Positions 25,333-34,413 of a DNA stretch of 47,202 nt are shown here, piece by piece. How positions within the stretch are numbered: the first letter of the stretch is position 1; the number at the start of each line of letters is the position of its first letter. A program made the position numbers and the translations under genes. The notes under the pieces were generated by a model. It had not been told where the DNA came from, did no database searches, and saw only the letters and a program-made list of their open reading frames with translations. The stretch is from Clostridia bacterium (GTDB lineage: Bacteria > Bacillota > Clostridia > Caldicoprobacterales > Caldicoprobacteraceae), in contig PKRC01000015.1 of the NCBI GenBank assembly GCA_017577715.1, forward strand, positions 1-47,202, in the 5' to 3' direction.

Positions 25333-26064
25333 ATGAAGGTCATAATATGCAAAAATTATGACGAGATGAGCCAAACGGCAGCCGAGATTGTAGCCAAACA
25401 AATAAACAGCAATCCCTATACTGTTCTCGGCCTAGCAACCGGCAGTACGCCTGTGGGAATGTACAAAACTTTAGTTAAGATGTATAAAGAAGGAAAAGTT
25501 GATTTTTCCAACGTGGTGACCTTTAATCTCGACGAATATGTGGGTCTGGACAAGGATCATCCCTGTAGCTATCATCGATTTATGGACGAAAACCTCTTCA
25601 ACCACATCAACATAAAGAGGGAAAACATCCATCTACCCAATGGTGTGGCTCCCTCATTAGAAGAAGAATGCAAAGTTTACGAAAAGATGATAGCCCAGGC
25701 TGGAGGTATTACCCTACAGGTATTAGGCATTGGACATAACGGCCATATTGGCTTCAACGAACCGGGTACCCCATTCCATTCCCTCACCCATGTTGTGGAG
25801 CTGGCACAGCGTACCATCGAGGCAAACTCCAGATTCTTTAACTCGCCAGATGAAGTGCCGCGCAAAGCCATTTCTATGGGCATAAAAACCATTATGCAGG
25901 CACAGAAGATCCTGCTCTTAGCCTCTGGGAAAGACAAGGCAGAGACCGTAAGCAAAGCACTTCATGGGCCCGTCACCACCGACCTACCTGCCTCGGTGCT
26001 TCAACTCCATCCTAACGTCACGGTCATTCTTGATGAAGATGCGGCAGCTGCATTGGATAGATAA
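25333..26064 (+). CDS. nagB: Glucosamine-6-phosphate deaminase
   Basis: About 243 residues from the ATG at 25333 (AAGGAG 11 nt upstream). A TTG two codons earlier is less likely. Converts glucosamine-6-phosphate to fructose-6-phosphate and ammonia. Motifs: LGLATGSTPVGMYKTL, FNLDEYVGLDKDHPCSYHRFM (in two parts), and the active-site loop GIGHNGHIGFNEPGTPF. The length matches the short allosterically simpler NagB type of Bacillota. No nagA or nagE is adjacent, so it is an orphan here. Strong terminator follows. Confidence 0.93.
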   Translation: MKVIICKNYDEMSQTAAEIVAKQINSNPYTVLGLATGSTPVGMYKTLVKMYKEGKVDFSNVVTFNLDEYVGLDKDHPCSYHRFMDENLFNHINIKRENIHLPNGVAPSLEEECKVYEKMIAQAGGITLQVLGIGHNGHIGFNEPGTPFHSLTHVVELAQRTIEANSRFFNSPDEVPRKAISMGIKTIMQAQKILLLASGKDKAETVSKALHGPVTTDLPASVLQLHPNVTVILDEDAAAALDR

Positions 26065-26092
26065 ATACAAGAAAGGCCTATAATGTTTAATA

Positions 26093-26131
26093 AAAAGAAA
26101 GGCTACTGAAAATTCGGTAGCCTTTCTTTTA
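26093..26131 (+). terminator. Terminator of nagB
   Basis: Perfect 14-bp stem AAAAGAAAGGCTAC / GTAGCCTTTCTTTT, 10-nt loop, T-rich tail. Confidence 0.85.
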
Positions 26132-26890
26132 GGCTAAAGCAGCGCTTATTTTATACACATTTTCCATTCCATTTACTTTAATTTACTTTAATCTAAAATT
26201 TCTCAAACCAATCGCCTTTGTTTTTCTCATAAATCTGTTCATCGCTTATATATCATCGATTATATGGCGATAAATGTATCGATAAGGTGGACCTTTCAAA
26301 AAGATGCATAATTTGCAACTAATGCAATTTTGCGCTGCAAATTTGCTGTCTGCCATATATTGTTTTAAAAATTTTTCTGCCTTTAAATGCCTATAATTAC
26401 AAAATTTATGTATAATTAGATGAAAATTTATGAGCATATTTTAGGCACTGTACATTCTAATTAACCTCACAAAAACTGCTTTTTAATAGCTTCCAAAAAT
26501 CGAAATGTTTGCCAAATTGTTTTTGTAATAAATATTTATGCAAGTATGCGTAATTTTTAAAAATAAAATTTAAAGATAGCAAAAATGAAGAGGACTATTG
26601 TATTATTATTCAAAAAATGATATAATATCAGCTAACTAAAATAATACCGGTCCCAGTAGGCAAAAATTGCAGAACCCGGTATGCAAAAATTGCAGAACAA
26701 CGTAATCTATATATCTAAACAAATATATTGATGTAATTTAATATATCTAAAATTGATGTAATTTAATATATCTAAACAAGTATATCAATTTGTTTGGAAG
26801 TGTTTTATTGTGTTTTGACCTCATTAAATAATATAGTCACTCGTCCATTAATAAAGTTTTACATATACAAAAAAGGAGGAGGAAAGATAA
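26132..26890. promoter_or_regulatory. Long AT-rich control region of the peptide ABC operon with two repeat pairs
   Basis: About 760 bp without a gene. GCAAAAATTGCAGAAC occurs at 26660-26675 and again at 26683-26698 (23-bp period); each copy holds the dyad GCAA-AAA-TTGC. A 25-bp unit, ATTGATGTAATTTAATATATCTAAA (shown here in full as 20 plus 5: ATTGATGTAATTTAATATAT CTAAA), is tandemly repeated at 26727-26751 and 26752-26776. A weak promoter TTGTGT - 18 bp - TATAGT (26808-26837) lies below. The repeats look like operator sites for a repressor such as CodY or a GntR type. This is inference. Confidence 0.45.
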
Positions 26891-28834
26891 ATGACAAAAA
26901 AACTATTGTCAATTTTTATCGTGATGGTTATGCTGTTTTCCTTAGCAGCATGTGGAAGAGGTTCTGAAGAGCCTGCTGGGACAACAGATGGTTCCGAAGA
27001 ACCCGCTAAGACCGACAATGGTCAAGAACAAACCGATGAGACAAATGAAGGGTCTGAAGCAAAAGTAGGCGGCCAAATCATCATCGGAAATACTACCGAG
27101 CTATCCGGTGACTGGGTACCGTACTTCCAAAACAACGCAGCTGACTACGATATTTACAACTTTATTACGGGCTACAGCCTCGTGGAGACAACACATGAGG
27201 GCGAATTCGTAATAAACAAGACAGTCGTTGCAAAAGATCCTGAGGTCAAAGTAAATGAAGATGGTTCCAAGACCTATACCTGGACCATCAAAGATGGACT
27301 GACTTATAGCGATGGTACTCCCATTACAGCAAAAGATTACGTTGCTACCATAATGCTGTGGTCCTCGCCTGTAGTGGGTGAAATGGGAGGATCCAATACT
27401 GCTGGACAATACTTTGTAGGTTGGAAGGATTTTGCTACAGGTAAATCCAAAGTCTTCCCGGGCGTAAGGTTGATTGATGAGAAGACCTTCTCCTTCACCA
27501 TCGACGCCGAGTATGTGCCATACTTCTACGAACTGGCTTTAGTAAGCTCATCGCCTACAAAGCTTTCCTTCTGGACCGATGAGACTGTAGACATTAAAGA
27601 CGACGGACAAGGCTGCTATTTCACCGACAACTTTACGCTAGAGGCATATAAAGATAAGATAAATGCAGCAAGGAGAGCCATTCCAAGGCCTTCAACTGGT
27701 CCTTATGTGCTGGAAAGCTACGATGAGGCTTCTAAGACCGCCGTTTTGAAGATAAATCCGAAATTCCAGGGCAACTATGAAGGGCAGAAGCCCCACATCG
27801 AGACTATAATTTACAAGAAGGTAACCAGCGAAACAGCCCTTGACGAGCTTAAGACGGGTGGAGTGGATCTGCTAACTCAAATGGCCTCTGGCAGTGAAAT
27901 ACAGGCAGGACTTGACTTAGTCGAAAGCGAAGAAGGCAAATTTGATTATATAGCCTATCCGCGTTCCGGATATGGAAAACTACACTTTGTATGCGATTTT
28001 GGTCCAACACAATATCCAGAGGTACGTCAGGCTATTGCTTACCTGCTTGATAGAAACGACTTTGCCAAGGCCTTTACCGGCGGATTTGGTTCTGTAGTAA
28101 ATGGGCCTTATGGTGAGGCTATGTGGTTCTATATAGAAACAAAGGATGAGTTGAACCAGAAGTTGAATCACTATCCGTACAGCGTGGAAAAGGCCATAGA
28201 AGTACTGGAAAAAGGCGGCTGGATATACGATGAAAATGGCAATCCTTATCAAGAAGGCAAAGGCGTCCGACACAAGAAGACCGAGGACGGTAAGTTGATG
28301 CCGCTAATCATCGAGTGGGCAGCATCAGAACAAAACCCGGTATCCGAATTGCTGGTCGTAAAACTTCAGAAGAATCCTGACCTCGAAAAAGTCGGTATGA
28401 AGATCAACCAGACTGTGATGACCTTCTCAGAGCTGTTGAACTACTTTTACCGCGATGTTACGGAGGATCCCAAATATGGAGAACCCACGTACCATATGTT
28501 CAACCTGGCGACCAACTTTACTCCAATGTATGACCTTTCGAACCAGTACACGATCGATCCTGAGCTTTATGCACAAGGTACCAACCAGAACTATATAAAG
28601 GACGAAAAGCTGGCAAAGTTGGCTCAGGAAATGGTAAAGGTAGATCCTGAGGATAGAGAGCTCTTCAAGAAGAAGTTCGTAGAGTTTATCGTAAGATGGA
28701 ATGAACTGTTACCGGATCTGCCGCTTTACTCCAATATTTACCATGACTTCTTCAACGCTAAGTTGAAGAACTATAAAAACAACGACCTCATACAGCTAGT
28801 TGACGCTATACTGTATGCGTATGTAGAGGAATAA
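26891..28834 (+). CDS. Peptide/oligopeptide ABC transporter substrate-binding lipoprotein
   Basis: 647 residues, family SBP_bac_5 (OppA/DppA-like). Lipobox LAAC (Cys near 21) follows a hydrophobic signal peptide. Next is a Glu/Thr/Asp/Gly-rich flexible linker (about 22-58). The binding domain starts at GGQIIIGNTTELSGDW and shows the family motif YTWTIKDGLTYSDGTPITAKDY (in parts) near 137-158 and ...PEVRQAIAYLLDRNDFAKAF near 375. It is longer than typical OppA (about 540). AGGAGG precedes the ATG. First gene of the operon. The 22-bp stem behind it probably sets a higher mRNA level than for the permeases. Ligand not predictable from sequence. Confidence 0.9.
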   Translation: MTKKLLSIFIVMVMLFSLAACGRGSEEPAGTTDGSEEPAKTDNGQEQTDETNEGSEAKVGGQIIIGNTTELSGDWVPYFQNNAADYDIYNFITGYSLVETTHEGEFVINKTVVAKDPEVKVNEDGSKTYTWTIKDGLTYSDGTPITAKDYVATIMLWSSPVVGEMGGSNTAGQYFVGWKDFATGKSKVFPGVRLIDEKTFSFTIDAEYVPYFYELALVSSSPTKLSFWTDETVDIKDDGQGCYFTDNFTLEAYKDKINAARRAIPRPSTGPYVLESYDEASKTAVLKINPKFQGNYEGQKPHIETIIYKKVTSETALDELKTGGVDLLTQMASGSEIQAGLDLVESEEGKFDYIAYPRSGYGKLHFVCDFGPTQYPEVRQAIAYLLDRNDFAKAFTGGFGSVVNGPYGEAMWFYIETKDELNQKLNHYPYSVEKAIEVLEKGGWIYDENGNPYQEGKGVRHKKTEDGKLMPLIIEWAASEQNPVSELLVVKLQKNPDLEKVGMKINQTVMTFSELLNYFYRDVTEDPKYGEPTYHMFNLATNFTPMYDLSNQYTIDPELYAQGTNQNYIKDEKLAKLAQEMVKVDPEDRELFKKKFVEFIVRWNELLPDLPLYSNIYHDFFNAKLKNYKNNDLIQLVDAILYAYVEE

Positions 28835-28882
28835 TGAAGCCGCGGGGTATTGTGGTTAGGTCATAAAAGGTCATACAAGCTG

Positions 28883-28935
28883 TTATAGAAGAAATAGGGT
28901 ATTTCAAAATACCCTATTTCTTCTATAAACTTTTT
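28883..28935 (+). terminator. Very strong intercistronic stem between substrate-binding and permease genes
   Basis: Perfect 22-bp inverted repeat (28883-28904 with 28907-28928), core GAAATAGGGTATTT, followed by ACTTTTTAT. It could act as a partial terminator and as a 3' barrier that stabilises the upstream mRNA, giving excess binding protein over permease, as is common in such operons. Confidence 0.6.
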
Positions 28936-29010
28936 ATGAACTTTTTACCAATTGTACATGGATTTTAAGGTTATCTTTAAACTAACTAAAAATAGCGGAG
29001 AGGGTATGTT

Positions 29011-29997
29011 ATGGGAAAATACATTATAAAAAGAATTATCTATATGATATTCGTTTTTTTTGTTATGTCCTTTGTGCTGTTCTTTTTATACAACATGATT
29101 CCGGGCGATCCTGCCCGTGCTCAGCTGGAACCTCTAAAAAACAAGCTAACACCGGAAGAATACCAGTACAGATATGAGCAATTAAGGAAAACTATGGGCC
29201 TTGATGACCCATTAATCGTGCGCTATGGAAAATGGATTAGAAACACCCTCAAAGGCGATTTGGGAATGTCTATAGTATATAAACAGCCGGTAATTGAGGT
29301 GGTTAAAACCCCCCTTAAGAATACGGTGTTCATAAATATATTCGCCATAGCTTTGGCTTTGGGCATAACCATACCCTTGGGTATTCACTGTGCAGTCAAG
29401 AAAAATTCGCTTTTCGATAAAACAGTACAGGTACTGACCATCGTTGGTTACAGCATCCCGGTATTCATTATTGTGCTGTTGTTCATCTATGTATTTGCCG
29501 TTATTCTACAATGGTTTCCAGTAAGCGGTATGAGCACTCCCAACTTCAAGGGAACGCCCTTCCAGGCATTTTTGGATAGGTTGTACCATTTAGCATTACC
29601 TCTAATGGTGCTGACTGTGGGATCCCTGGGCGGAATGACGAGGTATGTACGAGCAGCCATGATCGAGGCTTTGAGTATGGATTGCATAAAAACAGCAAGG
29701 GCTAAAGGATTAAAGGAAAAGGTGGTCATCTATTCCCATGCTTGGCGGAATGCCCTTTTGCCCGTTATTACGCTAATCATAGGATGGCTCATGAGCGTCT
29801 TTTCGGGTTCACTGGTGGTGGAAAGGATGTTCAACCTGCACGGCATGGGCAAATTCTATATTGACGCCCTGTCAAATCAGGATTATAATGTGGCTTTGGC
29901 TATACAGATGTTTTATATAGTGATAGCCCTAATCGGCAATCTAATAACTGATCTGAGCTATGGACTAGTAGATCCACGCGTCAGAGTAAATCGATAA
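29011..29997 (+). CDS. Peptide ABC transporter permease, DppB/OppB type
   Basis: 328 residues, six transmembrane helices. N-terminal KYIIKRIIYMIFVFFVMSF and FFLYNMIPGDPARAQLE are typical of DppB/OppB. The cytoplasmic EAA loop, which contacts the ATPase, is at about 220-240 (AMIEALSMDCIKTARAKGL), followed by HAWRNALLPVITLI. Its partner is the permease at 30013. GGAGAGGG precedes the ATG. It is 15 bp upstream of the next gene, so clearly the same operon. Confidence 0.93.
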   Translation: MGKYIIKRIIYMIFVFFVMSFVLFFLYNMIPGDPARAQLEPLKNKLTPEEYQYRYEQLRKTMGLDDPLIVRYGKWIRNTLKGDLGMSIVYKQPVIEVVKTPLKNTVFINIFAIALALGITIPLGIHCAVKKNSLFDKTVQVLTIVGYSIPVFIIVLLFIYVFAVILQWFPVSGMSTPNFKGTPFQAFLDRLYHLALPLMVLTVGSLGGMTRYVRAAMIEALSMDCIKTARAKGLKEKVVIYSHAWRNALLPVITLIIGWLMSVFSGSLVVERMFNLHGMGKFYIDALSNQDYNVALAIQMFYIVIALIGNLITDLSYGLVDPRVRVNR

Positions 29998-30012
29998 TAG
30001 GAGGTAAAAAAC

Positions 30013-31836
30013 ATGAACGCAAACAAAAATTCCAACAACAAAAAACCCAGCTTCCTATACCTCCTATTTACAAAGTTGTTTGGAGGGAAAAAGCAGCTTT
30101 CTCTGTTGGAAGAGGAGCAGATGGAAAGTCCTTTTCGCATTGTTATAAATAATTTTAAAGATAATAAGGTTGCTATGACAGGATTAATAGTGTTTATCCT
30201 CATTTTCATCTTTGTTATGGTTGGACCTTATTTCTTCCCTATTGATCTATCTTTCGCTGAAACCAGCCAACAAAATGTGCCACCTGGCTTTGATTTGATG
30301 AAGGTACCTAAAGAATTGCAGGGAAAGATACAGCAAATATCTATAGGGCCAACCTTTAGCGTGGGCATATCCACAGATGGAAAGATTTATGTCTGGGGTA
30401 AAACAAAGGTTACCAAAGCAATTGATGTAAAGAATATGCCCAAGAATATGGGAAAAATTGTAAAAGTAGCAGCAGGGTATGATCATATACTTGCTATGAA
30501 TGATAAAGGTCAGCTGTTCGCATGGGGTAGCAATAGAAACGGACAAGCCAACATCCCACCTGAAGTGGCAAAGCTGGATAACATAGTTGACATTAAAGCA
30601 GGATATCAATGCTCCATGGTTCTAACTGCGGATGGATATACCTATTTTTTTGGTAACTCCATGAACAACGACTATAACCCCAACCATAAATATCAAGGCC
30701 AGATTGCCCAGATAGAGCTCACCTCTGATGCCGTTGTGGGATTGACCTTTGATGGGCAGGTCGTCTATCTGGGGTATCAACAGAACAGCTATTCCAATAT
30801 CCCCGAAAACATGGGTAAAGTGGTGGATATCGCTACCACAGCATCCACTATTGCTGCTGTAAACGAAGAAGGGCGCGTATTTGTATGGGGTAACGTAACC
30901 AAAGGCGAAGGCGATGTGCCCCATACCGAAAGTAAGATAGTAGACATACAGGGAGGAAGATATCATTATTCGGCCATAACGGAAGATGGAAAGGTTGTGG
31001 CTTGGGGCGCAAATTACTATAAACAGGCCTCTGTTCCCAAAAAACTTCAACAATTAGAGGTAACAAAGCTATTTACGGGTTATTATCAGAATTATGCCGT
31101 CACTAAAGACGGAAAGCTTATAACCTGGGGCCTTAAAGGCTATCCGCTGGGAACCGATGATTTAGGTAGGGATATCCTAACACGCCTTGTACATGGCGGA
31201 TTCATGACCATGACGGTAGGAGCCATCGCGGTCATCATTTCAACTATAATAGGCGTCATCATAGGCAGTATATCGGGTTATTTCGGCGGTAGGACGGACA
31301 TGATATTGCAGCGCGTCACCGAAATGATATCGTCCTTGCCCTTTTTACCCTTTGTTATGATTTTATCGGCTTTGATTGGTAATTCGATGGATACCAATCA
31401 AAAGATCATGCTGATTATGGTCATACTGGGATTGCTTTCCTGGCCAGGCCTATCAAGGCTGGTACGCGCTCAGGTGCTTTCGGTCCGCGAGCAGGAATAT
31501 GTAACTGCCGCTAGGGCAATGGGGGTAAAGCAGATAAACATCGTGTTTAAACATATATTGCCCAACGTAATTTCGGTCATACTGGTATCGGCAACTTTGG
31601 ACTTTGCTACTTGTATGCTGATCGAAGCGACTCTATCGTTTTTAGGATTTGGAGTGCCGGCACCGTATCCTACGTGGGGAAATATGTTATACGGATCCAA
31701 TAACAGCACCGTAATCCAAAATTACTGGTGGAGATGGGTATTTCCTTCCATCATACTGGGTATATGCGTAATATGCATCAATGTAATAGGCGATGGTTTA
31801 CGCGATGCAATTGATCCAAGAACTCAAGAACGGTAG
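30013..31836 (+). CDS. Peptide ABC transporter permease (DppC/OppC type) with an inserted seven-repeat RCC1 propeller
   Basis: 607 residues; ordinary OppC is about 300. First helix at 54-75, in the usual N-terminal context (FRIVINNFKDNKVAMTGLIV). The normal first outer loop is interrupted after 'NVPPG' (about 92) and resumes at PLGTDDLGRDILTRLVHGG (378-396), the standard OppC motif. The insert (about 104-374) holds seven units ending dG-x-x-x-x-WG or a variant: near 122, 165, 208, 247, 287, 325 and 366. Seven repeats would close an RCC1/BLIP-II-type propeller outside the membrane. EAA loop AAMGVKQINIVFKHILPN near 500. The frame is clean, so the insert is not an artefact of a frameshift. GGAGG precedes the ATG. 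Confidence 0.9.
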   Translation: MNANKNSNNKKPSFLYLLFTKLFGGKKQLSLLEEEQMESPFRIVINNFKDNKVAMTGLIVFILIFIFVMVGPYFFPIDLSFAETSQQNVPPGFDLMKVPKELQGKIQQISIGPTFSVGISTDGKIYVWGKTKVTKAIDVKNMPKNMGKIVKVAAGYDHILAMNDKGQLFAWGSNRNGQANIPPEVAKLDNIVDIKAGYQCSMVLTADGYTYFFGNSMNNDYNPNHKYQGQIAQIELTSDAVVGLTFDGQVVYLGYQQNSYSNIPENMGKVVDIATTASTIAAVNEEGRVFVWGNVTKGEGDVPHTESKIVDIQGGRYHYSAITEDGKVVAWGANYYKQASVPKKLQQLEVTKLFTGYYQNYAVTKDGKLITWGLKGYPLGTDDLGRDILTRLVHGGFMTMTVGAIAVIISTIIGVIIGSISGYFGGRTDMILQRVTEMISSLPFLPFVMILSALIGNSMDTNQKIMLIMVILGLLSWPGLSRLVRAQVLSVREQEYVTAARAMGVKQINIVFKHILPNVISVILVSATLDFATCMLIEATLSFLGFGVPAPYPTWGNMLYGSNNSTVIQNYWWRWVFPSIILGICVICINVIGDGLRDAIDPRTQER

Positions 31837-31849
31837 GGGGAATAATTAA

Positions 31850-32845
31850 ATGGCTTTATTGGAAGTGAAAAATCTATATACTTTTTTCAAGACCAAGAGA
31901 GGGATTATCCGAGCAGTAAACGGTGTTTCCTACTCGGTGGAGCAAGGCAAAACGCTAGGCATTGTAGGTGAAAGCGGTAGCGGTAAAAGCGTCTCAGCCA
32001 TGAGCATTATCAAGCTGCTGGATAGTAACGGGTATATCCACAGCGGAGAGATCATCTTCAATGGCAGAAACCTAGTGGATGTTCCTCTTCATGAGATGAC
32101 CAAAATAAGGGGAAATGAGATATCGGCGATATTTCAGGAGCCAATGACATCCCTCAATCCCGTTTTTACAATAGAGAGACAGGTAGCCGAACCGTTTATC
32201 GTCCATCAGGGGCTGAGCAAAAAAGAAGCTGCCAAAAAAGTTGTGGAAATGCTATCGCTGGTAAGAATTCCAAATCCCGAGAGGGTTGCTAAACAATACC
32301 CCCATCAGCTATCGGGTGGAATGAGACAAAGGGTCATGATTGCGATGGCCCTTGCATGTAGGCCTAAACTATTAATTGCGGATGAGCCTACTACTGCTCT
32401 AGATGTTACCATTCAGGCGCAAATCCTAAAACTGATGAATGATTTAAAGGCCGAGATTGGTACTTCCATCATATTCATTACCCACGACTTAGGAGTCATC
32501 AGCGAAATGGCAGATGATGTAGTTGTCATGTACTGCGGCCAGGTGGTAGAAAAAGCCCCTGTCAGAACCTTATTCGGAAAGGATACCCTGTACTCTCATC
32601 CCTATACAGAAGGGTTAATGTCTTCTATACCTAGACTTGACACCCCTGTAGGGGTTCGTCTGGAACCCATACCTGGTTCGGTACCGCATCCTCTTCATCT
32701 GCCTGAAGGTTGTAAATTTGCACCAAGATGTAAATACGCAACCGATAAATGCCACGCACAAGAGCCAGAGCTGGTCGAAGTTTCGCCAGGCCATCAGATT
32801 CGCTGCTTCTATCCGAGAAAAGGGGTGAGATCCAGTGGTCAATAA
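31850..32845 (+). CDS. Peptide ABC transporter ATP-binding protein, DppD/OppD type
   Basis: 331 residues. Walker A GESGSGKSVS near 41-50, Q-loop FQEPMTSLNP, signature LSGGMRQRVMIAMAL, Walker B LLIADEPTTALD, and H-loop FITHDLG. The C-terminal oligo_HPY region holds four Cys (GCKFAPRCKYATDKC, then IRC). Family knowledge: this Cys set binds an iron-sulfur cluster in Dpp ATPases. Standard size, no insertion. The next gene overlaps its end by 11 bp (translational coupling). Confidence 0.94.
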   Translation: MALLEVKNLYTFFKTKRGIIRAVNGVSYSVEQGKTLGIVGESGSGKSVSAMSIIKLLDSNGYIHSGEIIFNGRNLVDVPLHEMTKIRGNEISAIFQEPMTSLNPVFTIERQVAEPFIVHQGLSKKEAAKKVVEMLSLVRIPNPERVAKQYPHQLSGGMRQRVMIAMALACRPKLLIADEPTTALDVTIQAQILKLMNDLKAEIGTSIIFITHDLGVISEMADDVVVMYCGQVVEKAPVRTLFGKDTLYSHPYTEGLMSSIPRLDTPVGVRLEPIPGSVPHPLHLPEGCKFAPRCKYATDKCHAQEPELVEVSPGHQIRCFYPRKGVRSSGQ

Positions 32846-34391
32846 GGAGAAAAAGGTATTAATTAGAATACAGCATCTAAAGCAGTATTTCCCGATTAAG
32901 AAATCCAGCATCTTTTCCAGAGAACAACTATATGTAAGAGCAAACGATGATATATCATTGGAGATTTATGAGGGCGAAACCCTGGGTCTGGTGGGTGAAA
33001 GCGGATGCGGTAAATCTACCCTAGGTCGTACCATATTACAGCTGTATGAGCAGACTGCAGGCCGTACCATATATTATGGACGTAAAGTGGACGATATAGC
33101 TCCTAAATATGTGTTAAACCTTCTGAAAAATCTACCAAAAGAGTACAGCAGGCTAAAGAGGTTAGAAGAAGAACAAGAAAGAATGAAGAAAGAATATATG
33201 TCACTCCCAGAAGGCGACAAAAAGCAAAAAGCTCTGGAAAAACTTCAAAACAAAGAAAGAGAAGCAGAAGATCTATTTCTCGACATCGTTCAGCTAATTG
33301 GCGGATTGATTGTGGCTGACGATTTAAAAGCAGTATCGGCTACCTTGCTGGAAGAATACAAAAAAAGATTTGAAATTAGTAACTTAAAAAATAAAATAGG
33401 GGATTACGAGGCAAAGCTTAGAGAGAAAAAATCCATGCTAAGTACAAAAGGAAAGAGCCAAGCTGAAATTGAACAGGCCACTAAAAAGCTGGTAAAACAA
33501 ATAGAAAGTAAAAGGGAACTCCTTAAATTCAAGGAAAAGGAACTAGAGGAAATACAACAGCGGGTGGAAAAGTTAAGAGCGCAGTATAGATCCAACCCAG
33601 ACTTTGAAAAGTACGAATCTTACAGGGACGATGGTATCAACCTAGCCAAGTTGACTGAAAGCGAGATGAGATTGCTGCGGAAAGACCTCCAGCTAATATT
33701 CCAGGATCCATATTCGTCCCTTAATCCACGAATGACAGTAGGCCAAATTATAGCTGAAGGCCTGTTGGCACATAATATGTTTAAGAAAAGGGATAAAGCT
33801 TTACAGGATTATATACTGGAAACCATGGATAAATGCGGATTGGCGCCCTATTTCCTGCACCGTTACCCCCACCAGTTTTCTGGCGGTCAACGGCAGCGCA
33901 TAGGCATTGCTCGTTCCATAGCTTTGAAACCCAAGTTTATAGTATGTGACGAAGCGGTATCCGCCTTAGATGTATCCATCCAATCACAGATCATAAACCT
34001 GTTGCTAGACCTAAAAGAGCAGGAGAATTTGACTTATTTGTTTATATCCCACGACCTAAGCGTCATAAAATACATCAGCGACAGAGTGGGGGTAATGTAT
34101 CTGGGCAATATAGTGGAATTGGCTGATACGCAGGAGCTTTTCTCCCGCCCAATGCATCCGTATACCGAAGCCCTCTTATCAGCCATTCCAACCACTGATA
34201 TAGATGCTAAAAAGGAACCAATCATTTTGGAAGGAGACATTCCCAGCCCCATCAATCCTCCTCCAGGATGTAAATTCCACACCAGGTGCAGATACTGCAC
34301 CGATATTTGCAAAAAAGTGGTACCACAGCTGGAGGAGGTTAGGCCGGGACACTTTGTAGCCTGTCACCATAAATTGAACGTAGAGGAGTAA
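32835..34391 (+). CDS. Peptide ABC transporter ATP-binding protein (DppF/OppF type) with a coiled-coil insertion
   Basis: 518 residues; ordinary DppF/OppF is about 320. Walker A GESGCGKST at 54-62. After GRTIYYGRKVDDI (about 76-88) the chain leaves the family. It runs through about 185 residues of Lys/Glu/Leu-rich helix (about 92-277, for example RLKRLEEEQERMKKEY; KELEEIQQRVEKLRAQ) with heptad-like spacing, and a short hydrophobic patch FLDIVQLIGGLIVADDL near 148-164. It rejoins at LLRKDLQLIFQDPYSSLNPR, the Q-loop. Signature QFSGGQRQR at 347-355, Walker B FIVCDEAVSALD, H-loop FISHDLS and a C-terminal four-Cys motif are all intact. GTG start, ribosome binding site AGGGGTGA. Confidence 0.92.
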   Translation: MVNKEKKVLIRIQHLKQYFPIKKSSIFSREQLYVRANDDISLEIYEGETLGLVGESGCGKSTLGRTILQLYEQTAGRTIYYGRKVDDIAPKYVLNLLKNLPKEYSRLKRLEEEQERMKKEYMSLPEGDKKQKALEKLQNKEREAEDLFLDIVQLIGGLIVADDLKAVSATLLEEYKKRFEISNLKNKIGDYEAKLREKKSMLSTKGKSQAEIEQATKKLVKQIESKRELLKFKEKELEEIQQRVEKLRAQYRSNPDFEKYESYRDDGINLAKLTESEMRLLRKDLQLIFQDPYSSLNPRMTVGQIIAEGLLAHNMFKKRDKALQDYILETMDKCGLAPYFLHRYPHQFSGGQRQRIGIARSIALKPKFIVCDEAVSALDVSIQSQIINLLLDLKEQENLTYLFISHDLSVIKYISDRVGVMYLGNIVELADTQELFSRPMHPYTEALLSAIPTTDIDAKKEPIILEGDIPSPINPPPGCKFHTRCRYCTDICKKVVPQLEEVRPGHFVACHHKLNVEE

Positions 34392-34413
34392 CTCCGAAAG
34401 GTTTGATGAAGGC

